The translations under genes and the position numbers were made by a program. Source: JABWAN01 sp041918175 (GTDB taxonomy: Bacteria > Zhuqueibacterota > Zhuqueibacteria > Zhuqueibacterales > Zhuqueibacteraceae). Taken from it: a stretch of 64,000 nt of DNA. The stretch lies in contig JAYRWE010000029.1 of assembly GCA_041918175.1 (NCBI GenBank), positions 1-64,000 of the forward strand. The letters are read 5' to 3'. The notes under the pieces were generated by a model. It was not told the origin of the DNA and searched no databases. It worked only from the letters and a program-made list of their open reading frames with translations. The first letter of the stretch is position 1, and each line of letters opens with the position of its first letter. Of this stretch, positions 52,207 through 59,461 are shown piece by piece.

Positions 52207-53403
52207 TCAACTAGTCGGCTTATCCGGCGCGGGCAGTTTGGCGAAGTGCTCCGCATAGATGCGGCGACTGTAATCATCCAACAAATTTTTCACGCGCTCC
52301 AAGCTGGGCGAAGAGAGCACGAAGCCGACGTGGCTTTTCTTTTTCAAACGCCAAAAAATTTCAGCGTCATTATACGCCGAAGTGTCGGGCTGCTCCTGCG
52401 AAGCGAGCGAAATAATCACGCCGCCATAATCGCTGCGCTGCGAAGGCAAACGATACTCACTGTCATCACCCGCGATTTCAACCTTCGCCCACTCGGCCCA
52501 GAGATTGAGTCCGGTGGAAGCTTCGACCACTTCGACGATATTCGCGCCGCCCACGCGCGCCGCGGTCTCGAGAAAGTAGAAGCGGCCATCTTCTTTGCCG
52601 CGAATAAATTCCGTATGGCTCACGCCGCGCAAAAGACCGAGCGCTTCCACGAGTTTTTGATTGAGCGCTTTGAGTTCAACTTCCTCGGCGCAGCCGCGCG
52701 GCAATGTGTGGCTCGTGAACAAGCCGCCTTCGTGCATGACGCTCATCGGCGGCTGGCCGTATTTGTGCGTCTCCGCGAAAACGATTTTATTATCCCACAC
52801 GATAGAATCAACGTGGTAAACTTCGCCGGGCACGAAACGTTCGAGCAGATAAAACGACTGCCGATCGCCCAACATCTCCAACGATTGCCACAACTCTTCG
52901 GCGTTATGAACTTTTTTCAAACCAATCGAAGAAGCTTCCGAGCGCGGCTTGAGCACCCATGGGCCGGGCACGTTTGCCATAAAATTACGCAGCGCCTCGT
53001 AATTCAAAATCTGAATGAACTCGGGCACGAGAATACCGCGATCTCGCGCACGCACGCGCATCGCCAGCTTGTCGCGAAAGTAGCGCGTGGTGGTTTCGCC
53101 CATGCCGGGCACGCGCAAATGCTCGCGCAGTGTGGCCGCCATTTCCAAATCATAATCATCGAGCGGCACGATGCGATCAATCACATGCGTGCGCGCCATG
53201 TAGCTCACCCCGAGCACCACGTCGTTGCGATTGTAGAGATCGGGAATATAAAACATCTCGTCGATGCTTTCGCGCGGCCAATCCGCATGCTCCAAATCTT
53301 TCGTGGTGAGCAAATAGACGGTGCAGCCCTGGCGCTTGCACTCGCGCAGAAACTCCTGCCCCTTTTCATAACTGGCGAGACAGAGAATCGTTTTGTTCGG
53401 CAT
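52207..53403 (-). CDS. ATP-grasp enzyme, unknown substrate
   Basis: The 398-residue protein has the ATP-grasp layout: N-terminal domain (KTILCLASYEKG), nucleotide-binding GPWVLKPRSEASSIGLKK, VPGEVYHVDSIV, and the metal-binding DGRFYFLETAARVGGANI. Such enzymes ligate carboxylates to amines. The start at 53,403 has GGAG seven bases ahead. Its place between SCO and ctaC is not explained by a respiratory function. Confidence 0.87.
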   Translation of the reverse strand: MPNKTILCLASYEKGQEFLRECKRQGCTVYLLTTKDLEHADWPRESIDEMFYIPDLYNRNDVVLGVSYMARTHVIDRIVPLDDYDLEMAATLREHLRVPGMGETTTRYFRDKLAMRVRARDRGILVPEFIQILNYEALRNFMANVPGPWVLKPRSEASSIGLKKVHNAEELWQSLEMLGDRQSFYLLERFVPGEVYHVDSIVWDNKIVFAETHKYGQPPMSVMHEGGLFTSHTLPRGCAEEVELKALNQKLVEALGLLRGVSHTEFIRGKEDGRFYFLETAARVGGANIVEVVEASTGLNLWAEWAKVEIAGDDSEYRLPSQRSDYGGVIISLASQEQPDTSAYNDAEIFWRLKKKSHVGFVLSSPSLERVKNLLDDYSRRIYAEHFAKLPAPDKPTS

Positions 53404-53429
53404 GCGAGGCTCCACGATAAAGATGTTTT

Positions 53430-53476
53430 ATTCGGCGAATCTCGGTGTCTTCGGTGCTCTCGGCGGAAAGTTTTCT
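53430..53476. repeat. Family C repeat
   Basis: TTCGGCGAATCTCGGTGTC then TTCGGTGCTCTCGGCGG matches elements near 13,155 and 52,133. It lies between the SCO gene and the ATP-grasp gene. Confidence 0.75.
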
Positions 53477-53513
53477 TGTGATGAGAGCTTGCAAGAACCT
53501 TTGAAACCTCGGC

Positions 53514-54338
53514 TCAGCCAAGGTTGGAGCGTTTATCTTTTTCCCGCCGCAGCATTACGAGCATAAACGTTCCGAGCGCGAGCACGGTCGAAACGCCGGC
53601 CACACGCAGCACGTTGATCACCGCCAAACTGTACTTGCCCGTCGAAGGATCATAATGAAAGCAATACATCAACACTTGATCGACCACGTTGCCGATGCGA
53701 TTCTCCGTGGCTTCGATCAACGCAAAGCGCAAGTCGCGTATGGGATATTCAATGCCGAAAAAATAGCGCGCGAGTTTGCCTTGCGGAGTAGCGACCACGA
53801 TGCCGCTCGCGTGTGCATATTGTTTCGTGAACGCATCGTACTTGTAGCGAAAGCCGATGGCCTCGGTCAATTGCTGAATCGCAATGCTATCGCCGGTGAG
53901 AAAGTGCCAACCATTCTCCGCGCCGCGGCGATTATATTTTTCCAAATAAACTTTCTTCTTCGCCGCAGCCAGCGCCGGCGTTTCGCGAGGGTCGAAACTC
54001 ACCGTCACGACTTCGAATTGCTCGCCGACATTAAACGAGAGCGGCCGCAAAGTCTCGGTCAAGCCATTGAGCACTTGCGTGCAGAGCATCGGGCATTCAT
54101 AATAAACCAATGCAATGACCACCGGCTTCTCGCCGAAATACTTTTGCAACGCGACCGTCTGTCCTTCTTCATCGCGAAAGTTCAACTCCAGCGGCAATTG
54201 CTCATTCAACTTTTGGTCAATGCCGACGCTGCGCAAAATCTCCGGCTGTACGCTCGCGCCGAGTTGGGCGTGGGCGGTCGTTGCTGTGATCATTGAGAAC
54301 AGAAGATAGATGATTGAAGATAGAAAATGGTATTTCAT
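53514..54338 (-). CDS. SCO1/SenC-family copper chaperone
   Basis: The 274-residue protein delivers copper to the CuA site of subunit II. It has a signal peptide, thioredoxin fold, copper-binding YYECPMLC and a later histidine in YAHASGIVV. A C-terminal membrane helix (near 242-262) anchors it. The signal peptide (KYHFLSSIIYLLFSM) is encoded by a simple repeat shared with the end of the upstream gene, with which it overlaps by four bases. Confidence 0.92.
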   Translation of the reverse strand: MKYHFLSSIIYLLFSMITATTAHAQLGASVQPEILRSVGIDQKLNEQLPLELNFRDEEGQTVALQKYFGEKPVVIALVYYECPMLCTQVLNGLTETLRPLSFNVGEQFEVVTVSFDPRETPALAAAKKKVYLEKYNRRGAENGWHFLTGDSIAIQQLTEAIGFRYKYDAFTKQYAHASGIVVATPQGKLARYFFGIEYPIRDLRFALIEATENRIGNVVDQVLMYCFHYDPSTGKYSLAVINVLRVAGVSTVLALGTFMLVMLRREKDKRSNLG

Positions 54339-54382
54339 GGGCGCGATTCTCCATCTTCCATCTTCGATTCTCGATCTTCAAC
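54300..54382. repeat. Family G GAAGATNGA-type repeat across a gene overlap
   Basis: Imperfect units such as GAAGATAGATGATTGAAGATAG and the inverse CCATCTTCCATCTTCGATTC surround the overlap of the SCO gene and its upstream neighbour. Both proteins take sequence from it. Related simple repeats occur at 57,337-57,412. Confidence 0.7.
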
Positions 54383-54772
54383 CCGCGCCGGTAAGCCGCG
54401 CTCTGCGACCAACTCCAACGCGCGATCAACGGGCAAGCGCACCACGCCCGCCTCGCGCGAAATCCAGCCGTAACTTTGCAAGAGCGAGTCTTCTTGAGCT
54501 TGGTATTTCTGCCAATCAGCATTGGGGTGCACTTGCAAACGCGGCTCGGGCGGCAGCGCCTCGCGTTGGCTCGCCATCGGCGACATTGACGGCTCGCTGC
54601 TTTTTTTATCCGCGCGAAAGCTGTTCAACATAACGAACATCAACACCAGCGCGATGCCGCAGACAATCGCGAGACCGATGCCGAACTTCGCGACCGCGCC
54701 GACATTGGCGTCGCTTGTTTCATAACCGCGACCGTTGGTTTGCGCCGCGTCTATTTTCGTGGTTTCGTGCAT
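54335..54772 (-). CDS. Small membrane protein of the respiratory cluster
   Basis: The 145-residue protein has one membrane helix near 28-50 and a polar domain. DWQKYQAQEDSLLQSYGWIS and VRLPVDRALELVAERGLP resemble small proteins found between complex III and oxidase genes in other bacteria. The last ~14 residues (VEDRESKMEDGESRP) come from the family G repeat. Its stop overlaps the SCO start as ATGA. Confidence 0.7.
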   Translation of the reverse strand: MHETTKIDAAQTNGRGYETSDANVGAVAKFGIGLAIVCGIALVLMFVMLNSFRADKKSSEPSMSPMASQREALPPEPRLQVHPNADWQKYQAQEDSLLQSYGWISREAGVVRLPVDRALELVAERGLPARVEDRESKMEDGESRP

Positions 54773-54794
54773 GATTTTTTATCTCTAGTCGGTT

Positions 54795-54881
54795 CTCGTT
54801 CCCAAGCTCCAGTTTGGGAACGCAAGTGCTGCTGAAACTCTGTTTCAAAAGGAATCGAAACAGAGTTTGGGAACAAGACAA
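54795..54881. repeat. Family F inverted repeat
   Basis: GTTCCCAAGCTCCAGTTTGGGAAC is a hairpin, followed by GCAAGTGC and a second hairpin GAAACTCTGTTTC...GAAACAGAGTTTGGGAAC. A second copy is at 55,140-55,230. Confidence 0.85.
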
Positions 54882-54937
54882 AAGTATCAAACAAAAAAAT
54901 TCTTTTTGAGCACTAGCATTGTTACCAAACACGAGCT

Positions 54938-55062
54938 GCTTTTTATGTTGTGTCGCTGCTCCACCGAGGTGTCATCGTTGCTTGTTTACCTGACTTTTAT
55001 CTTTTCAAGCGAGCTGACTTCAAAGCGATGGCATCCCGCCGCCTAGCTGATATTTTCAAACG
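54938..55062 (+). repeat. Long interspersed repeat, family A copy 4
   Basis: TGTCGCTGCTCCACCGAGGT, TTGTTTACCTGACTTTTATC, CTGACTTCAAAGCGATGGC and ATATTTTCAAACGACC match family A, especially the copy at 61,064. Confidence 0.85.
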
Positions 55063-55139
55063 ACCCGTAGCTCTGCCCCCTTGTGGGGCAATGCAACGTG
55101 CATGAAGAGCGGCCCACAAGAGGCCGGCGCTACAATGAT

Positions 55140-55352
55140 CTCGTTCCCAAACTCCAGTTTGGGAACGCAAGTGGCGCAGAAACTCCGTTTCAAACGAGCC
55201 GAGATTCGAAACAGAGTTTGGGAACAAGACAAAATCAGATCCTTGAAACGGCTTCTATACATGTCATCCTGGAAGGACCTTCCCTCGTGCTCGCGACAAA
55301 CTTCTGCAGCGCTGTTGTTCCGAGCACGAGGGAAGTTTCCTACAGAATGACA
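55140..55352. repeat. Family F copy followed by a family E-like hairpin
   Basis: The family F element at 55,140-55,230 repeats CTCGTTCCCAAACTCCAGTT and ends GAGTTTGGGAACAAGAC. At 55,262-55,352 a longer hairpin has GTCATCCTGGAAGGACC and CCTCGTGCTCG pairing with CGAGCACGAGG and CAGAATGACA. With the preceding elements these fill the 594-base gap 54,773-55,366; I see no gene there. Confidence 0.8.
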
Positions 55353-55366
55353 TTACAAAAGATTAC

Positions 55367-56545
55367 TCAATGCCCGCGCGCCTCAAATGCCTCTTGCAAA
55401 CGCGGATCGTGCAACGGCAAGAGTGCGCGGCCTTGCAGGAGCCAAATGAACGCCGCGAGCCAAATGCCGCCAATCGCAACCGGCGCCGCAAGATCCATCC
55501 AATGCAAATGCAACTCGCCATGATGAAAACTCGGCGCAACGACCCAATACAAGTCAATCAAACGCGCGACGAGCATGGCAATCGCGACTTTCGTCAAATA
55601 TGCCGCGTTGCGCTTCACGCGACGCAAGAGCAGGAGCACAAAAGGCAGCGCGAAATGAAACACGAGCACGAGCGTGGCAAACACGCCGAAGCTGCCGCGC
55701 AAGCGTTGAATGTACCACGGAATTTCTTCGGGCAAATTGCCCGACCAAATGATCAAGAATTGCGAGAACGAGACATAAGCCCAGAGCATCACGAACGCGA
55801 ACATCAGCGTGCCGAGATCGTGAAACTGCCGCCGCGAAATCACTTCGGCGATGGGCTGATACTTCGCGAGCAGATTGAGCATCACGATAACGAACGCGAG
55901 CGTGGTGAGTCCCTGGCTCACCACGAAGAGCACGCCGAAAATGGTGGAGAACCAATGCGGGTCGAGCGACATTGCCCAATCAACCGACGCGAAGGTTGCG
56001 GTGAGCACGAAGATGACGAGGCCGGGTCCGCTGATCGCTTCCAGCCGGCTCGTGAATTTTTGATCCGCGGTTTGATCTTGTTGATGCGACCACTTGCTCA
56101 AGAGGTACGTGAATAGAATCCACAGTGCAAAGTAAATGGCCGTGCGCACCCAAAAGAAATTCACGTTGAGATACGCGCTCTTGTGCTGCAGAATTTTATC
56201 CGCGCTCACGACTTCGGGACGCGCCCAAAGATAAAGCTCTTGCATACCGAAGTAGATCGGCACAAAAAGCAGGAGCAGCAAAGGCAACGTGCGCGCCGCG
56301 GATTCCAACATGCGCTGAATCACAAAGCCCCAGCCGCCGGAAACGAGATGATGCAACATGAGAAACGCGAGCGAACCGGCCGCGATGCCGAACCAAAAGA
56401 GAAAGCCGAAAAGATACGAGCGAAAAAACTGCTCGGTGTTTTGCAGCGCGCCGAATGCGCATGCGGCAAGTCCGAGCGCTCCGGCAATGATGGCCCAAAG
56501 CTGAATGCGTTTCAATTGTGGCTGTAAGTCGTCAAGTTGCGTCAT
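55367..56545 (-). CDS. actF: Alternative complex III subunit ActF
   Basis: The 392-residue integral membrane protein has about ten helices. Recognisable ActF features are FGFLFWFGIAAGSLAFLMLH near residue 50, FASVDWAMSLDPHWFSTIFG and VMLWAYVSFSQFLIIWSGNL with LPEEIPWY. ActF pairs with ActC as a quinol-site membrane subunit. A 251-base gap with two family D repeats separates it from actE. Confidence 0.9.
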   Translation of the reverse strand: MTQLDDLQPQLKRIQLWAIIAGALGLAACAFGALQNTEQFFRSYLFGFLFWFGIAAGSLAFLMLHHLVSGGWGFVIQRMLESAARTLPLLLLLFVPIYFGMQELYLWARPEVVSADKILQHKSAYLNVNFFWVRTAIYFALWILFTYLLSKWSHQQDQTADQKFTSRLEAISGPGLVIFVLTATFASVDWAMSLDPHWFSTIFGVLFVVSQGLTTLAFVIVMLNLLAKYQPIAEVISRRQFHDLGTLMFAFVMLWAYVSFSQFLIIWSGNLPEEIPWYIQRLRGSFGVFATLVLVFHFALPFVLLLLRRVKRNAAYLTKVAIAMLVARLIDLYWVVAPSFHHGELHLHWMDLAAPVAIGGIWLAAFIWLLQGRALLPLHDPRLQEAFEARGH

Positions 56546-56567
56546 GAAGATTACCTTGAAAGATGGA

Positions 56568-56790
56568 AAGCAAAACGATTTCTGGCAAAACTATTTAAAA
56601 GCGAAGGCAGAAAAATGTAGGGCAGAAAGATAAATGAAGCGATACGCCTTGAATATTCTTCTGCTCTAAAAACAGTGAAAAGCAAAACGATTTCCGGCAA
56701 AACGATTCAAAGCGAAGGCAGAAAGATGAACAAAGCGATAAGCAAAAAGATTTTTCTGCCCTCCATGTTTCTGCCTGGTCTGTTTTTCGA
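56568..56790 (+). repeat. Two tandem family D repeats between actE and actF
   Basis: AGCAAAACGATTTCTGGCAA and AGCAAAACGATTTCCGGCAA begin two units about 120 bases apart, each followed by GCGAAGGCAGAAA. The end reads TTTTTCTGCCCTCCATGTTT, the inverse arm. No gene lies in the gap. Confidence 0.85.
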
Positions 56791-56796
56791 TTTGCC

Positions 56797-57489
56797 TTAC
56801 TTGTTTTCGAGTGTGCTGCGTTGCTCTGTCGGCACGTCGGAGAGCGCGGCGTTTTGGCTCAATTGCAGCACGCGAATGTATGCCGCAATGGCCCAGCGAT
56901 CTTTCGGCGTGATGCGGTCGGAATAGCTGTACATCGTGCCGAAGCCGTTGGTCATCACGTCGAAATAATGCCCGACCGGCATCTCGCGCAGACGGTCGAG
57001 ATGAAACGAGGGCGGTTTGCGAAAACCGCGTTGCACGATCATACCATTGCCGGAGCCGATGCGGTCGTGACAGGGCGAGCAGAAAATATTGTAGCGTTCG
57101 CGGCCGCGTTCGAGCACTTCTTTCGTCGCAGCAAACGGAAGCGTCGTCACGAGCTCGCCATTCACTTTTCCGGTGTAGAGATGCTCGTCGATGCGCAATT
57201 GCCCGCGCGCAACCGTGCCTTCAACGAGCGGCCGCGAAGCGCGTTGATCGGCGAAGAAAGTGTTTTTCTCCAACGGCTCGAGCTTGGGTTGATCATGCAT
57301 GTCTTGGCGGCAAGCCGTTGTCGCTAGCACTAGCATAGTGGATAGTAGATAGTTGATCGTGGATCGTGAGTGAAAAATAGTAGATCGTTGATCGTGGATG
57401 GTGTATCGTACAGAGCCTTGCTGACCAAACATGAAAGCTTGATAATAAGCCTTGAATCTAAAAAAAATGTTGTTTGCAAATAGTTTCAT
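56797..57489 (-). CDS. actE: Alternative complex III subunit ActE, monohaem cytochrome c lipoprotein
   Basis: The product has the ActE hallmarks CRQDMHDQPKLEP, FADQRASRPLVEGTVARG, the haem motif FCSPCHD and PSFHLDRLREMPVGHYFDV. It passes electrons from complex III toward the oxidase. The cysteine after MLVLATTA is the probable lipid anchor. The start is uncertain: 51 residues precede the ATG at 57,336, and they include a repeat-encoded stretch (IHDQRSTIFHSRSTINYLL) that seems to supply the basic and hydrophobic part of the signal. I give the longest frame. Confidence 0.85.
   Translation of the reverse strand: MKLFANNIFFRFKAYYQAFMFGQQGSVRYTIHDQRSTIFHSRSTINYLLSTMLVLATTACRQDMHDQPKLEPLEKNTFFADQRASRPLVEGTVARGQLRIDEHLYTGKVNGELVTTLPFAATKEVLERGRERYNIFCSPCHDRIGSGNGMIVQRGFRKPPSFHLDRLREMPVGHYFDVMTNGFGTMYSYSDRITPKDRWAIAAYIRVLQLSQNAALSDVPTEQRSTLENK
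57337..57412. repeat. Simple GATC/CTACTATC repeat encoding the ActE leader
   Basis: On the minus strand, TCCACGATCAACGATCTAC and ATCCACGATCAACTATCTAC are imperfect tandem units. A related ACTATCTACAATCCACCATC lies at 57,917-57,936, downstream of actD. Confidence 0.7.
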
Positions 57490-57498
57490 AGGTGCCCG

Positions 57499-57888
57499 TT
57501 ATCTTTTCACTGCATTCTTGCAAAACGAATCGGCTTCTTGCATCATGCGATTGAGCATAGCGCCGACATGTTGCCAAGCATTGTCCAACTCGTGATGTTC
57601 TTTCGAGTTGATGTATTCACAATTCAAAGCGTGATCCAACCACGCCTGCGTTTCCATTGCTTCACCTAGCGCTTCATTGATCTTGTTCACAAAGGCTGCT
57701 TGATAAACTCGTCGCGCCCAAGCTTCGGCGAGCATGGCGTTGACGGCACGTGACGACCTTCGAATTTGATCGGTGAGCGAATATCTTTCATCCTTCGGGA
57801 AATTCTTTGAAAGTAAAAATATCTTTTTGGATTCCGATAGCGCCAACTTGTAAACTTCCAACTCTCGAAAACTCTTTGCTAACGCCAT
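57499..57888 (-). CDS. Four-helix-bundle protein of the 23S rRNA intervening-sequence family
   Basis: The 129-residue protein matches the IVP/TIGR02436 family: FRELEVYKLALSESKKIFLL, SLTDQIRRSSRAVNAMLAEAW, FVNKINEALGEAMETQAWLD and LDNAWQHVGAMLNRMM. These proteins were first seen in 23S rRNA intervening sequences and are now found dispersed; function is unknown. Here it lies between actD and actE with a ten-base gap to actE, flanked by simple repeats, so it appears inserted. Confidence 0.9.
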   Translation of the reverse strand: MALAKSFRELEVYKLALSESKKIFLLSKNFPKDERYSLTDQIRRSSRAVNAMLAEAWARRVYQAAFVNKINEALGEAMETQAWLDHALNCEYINSKEHHELDNAWQHVGAMLNRMMQEADSFCKNAVKR

Positions 57889-57946
57889 ACTTCCTCCCTT
57901 GCAGTGTTTTGCAATTTACTATCTACAATCCACCATCCACGAAACC

Positions 57947-58495
57947 TCACGGCTCCACTTCGTACACGCCCAGCGTCCTCGTGCTCTCCAAAAATTTCTT
58001 CGTCTCTTCAATATCGAATTTCGGATCAGTCGCTTCGATGCAGAGAAAGAAACGATCGCGGCTCGCGTGCGCGAAACGTTCGACATTGAACACGGGATGA
58101 TAGGGCTGCGGCAAACCGTTGAGCGCGAACATACCGAGCACCGCGGTGAATGCGGCGATGAGAATCGTCACTTCAAACGTGATCGGAATGAACGAAGGCC
58201 AACTATTGAAAGGCCTTCCGCCGACATTGAGCGGATAGTCGATCACTGCGGCATAATATTGAAAGCCGAACCCGAGCACCGCGCCGACAATGCCGCCGAT
58301 GAGCACGAGCTTGGGCAAACGATTCTTGTGCTCGTGCAGCATCTCCGCCATGCCTTCGATAGGGAAGGGCGAATAAGCATCCATCGTGCGATAGCCGACG
58401 ACGTGCGCGGCAGCGGTCGCGGCCATCAATTCTTGCGGGTTGTCATATTCGGCCATGAGGCCGTAGAGAGATGATTCTTCTTTTTTATTTTTCAT
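57947..58495 (-). CDS. actD: Alternative complex III subunit ActD
   Basis: The 182-residue DUF3341 protein has the typical LYGLMAEYDNPQELMAA opening, AYSPFPIEGMAEML, two membrane helices near 60-82 and 108-130, and the VFNVERFAHASRDRFFLCI end. The ATG at 58,495 has GAAGG ahead and matches family length. It overlaps the end of the upstream antitoxin-like gene by eleven bases. Confidence 0.92.
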   Translation of the reverse strand: MKNKKEESSLYGLMAEYDNPQELMAATAAAHVVGYRTMDAYSPFPIEGMAEMLHEHKNRLPKLVLIGGIVGAVLGFGFQYYAAVIDYPLNVGGRPFNSWPSFIPITFEVTILIAAFTAVLGMFALNGLPQPYHPVFNVERFAHASRDRFFLCIEATDPKFDIEETKKFLESTRTLGVYEVEP

Positions 58496-58745
58496 AAAGA
58501 CCTTCGTCGCTTTCAGCGTAGCCATTTAAAAATGCGCCGTGACCACGCACGGGACGTGATTCTCGTTCAAGATCGGCGCGCAATCCCTTGCCAATGTAAG
58601 CGCGAATCAGCGCTTGATAATTGGAAAAGCCGAGCAACGGTGCGATGCGTTGCAAATCGGCGATAACATCATCGGGGAGCTTCAGGCTGATGACCGTCTT
58701 CGGGCGATCTTTGCGCAAGCGCTTTTTCAGAGCAGCTATCTTCAT
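58485..58745 (-). CDS. Ribbon-helix-helix-like antitoxin candidate
   Basis: The 86-residue protein has KTVISLKLPDDVIADLQRIA followed by FSNYQALIRAYIGKGL, a strand-helix-helix arrangement as in CopG/BrnA-type antitoxins. Its start overlaps the TumE-like stop by four bases (ATGA). Pairing and overlap support a toxin-antitoxin unit. Confidence 0.7.
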   Translation of the reverse strand: MKIAALKKRLRKDRPKTVISLKLPDDVIADLQRIAPLLGFSNYQALIRAYIGKGLRADLERESRPVRGHGAFLNGYAESDEGLYEK

Positions 58746-59164
58746 GCGTCGATAATCAGCGCTTCAACTTCATTAACAAGAGTCTCGAGATTCGGCCGCG
58801 CAAAGCTCATTTCCGGCGCGGGAATGCGATGATGCTTTATATCCGGCGGCACATGTTTGTGATGCGGGAAACTCGAAGCCAGTGTCGCGTCATTCGGATG
58901 CGGGAAGTCGTCATACCAAAATAACTTCTCACCGCCGCGATATACTTCGTAGCCATAAGACGTGATCAAGCCCGCGTCGAAATCCAACTCTTCTCGCATG
59001 CGCAAGCGCAAACCTCCCTGAAAAAAGACTTCGCCCTCAGCCATTCCGGTATATGGGCTATTCGACCAAACCACTACCGTCGAACGAGTAATCGTGTCGC
59101 GATCAAACAATTCGGCTACGAAGTTACTGTATGCCGGCAGTGATTTTAGAGGGCTCTCCAACAT
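58742..59164 (-). CDS. TumE-family toxin candidate (DUF6516)
   Basis: The 140-residue protein matches the TumE pattern: EGEVFFQGGLRLRMREELDF, YGYEVYRGGEKLFWYDDFPH and SSFPHHKHVPPDIK. The histidine cluster PHHKH is characteristic. TumE-type proteins are toxins in toxin-antitoxin systems. The partner here looks ribbon-helix-helix, whereas TumA is usually a helix-turn-helix protein. Confidence 0.8.
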   Translation of the reverse strand: MLESPLKSLPAYSNFVAELFDRDTITRSTVVVWSNSPYTGMAEGEVFFQGGLRLRMREELDFDAGLITSYGYEVYRGGEKLFWYDDFPHPNDATLASSFPHHKHVPPDIKHHRIPAPEMSFARPNLETLVNEVEALIIDA

Positions 59165-59176
59165 AGCGCTGCGCCT

Positions 59177-59446
59177 TTAATAGGCCGGTTGAAAACGCAA
59201 ACTTTCCGCTACTTCGTGCTGCTGCATTTGGCTTGAGTACGCTTGCTTGCGGCGCAACCAAGTCTCATGCACGCCTTTCCAACGGCTGAAATCCGCGCGC
59301 GTCTCGTCAAATTCGTCGTACCGTTCGAGCTTGCCGCTCATCAGAGCAGAATAAAAATCTTCGCTGAGAATTCCATACTTCTCTTCATAAAGCGTCAGGC
59401 GGCGCTCCAGCAGCTTCATTTCGACAACGAGTTCATGGATTTGCAT
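59177..59446 (-). CDS. Small helical protein upstream of the TumE-like gene
   Basis: The 89-residue all-helical protein (LVVEMKLLERRLTLYEEKYG, DEFDETRADFSRWKGVHETW) has a strong AGGAGCG site. It lies twelve bases ahead of the TumE-like gene and appears to be the first gene of this three-gene module. Similar small proteins often accompany TumE genes. Role unknown. Confidence 0.65.
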   Translation of the reverse strand: MQIHELVVEMKLLERRLTLYEEKYGILSEDFYSALMSGKLERYDEFDETRADFSRWKGVHETWLRRKQAYSSQMQQHEVAESLRFQPAY

Positions 59447-59461
59447 GATAGACGCTCCTTT

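Noticed and set aside
52195..53481. 428-codon plus-strand frame opposite the ATP-grasp gene
   Set aside because: No recognisable domain and no ribosome binding site, and it mirrors a clear ATP-grasp gene. Other long antisense frames, for example 18,253-19,449 and 59,243-60,325, were rejected for the same reason.
55083..55523. Plus-strand ORF of 146 codons in the actF downstream gap
   Set aside because: It is made of family F and E repeat sequence plus antisense of actF and has no protein-like pattern.
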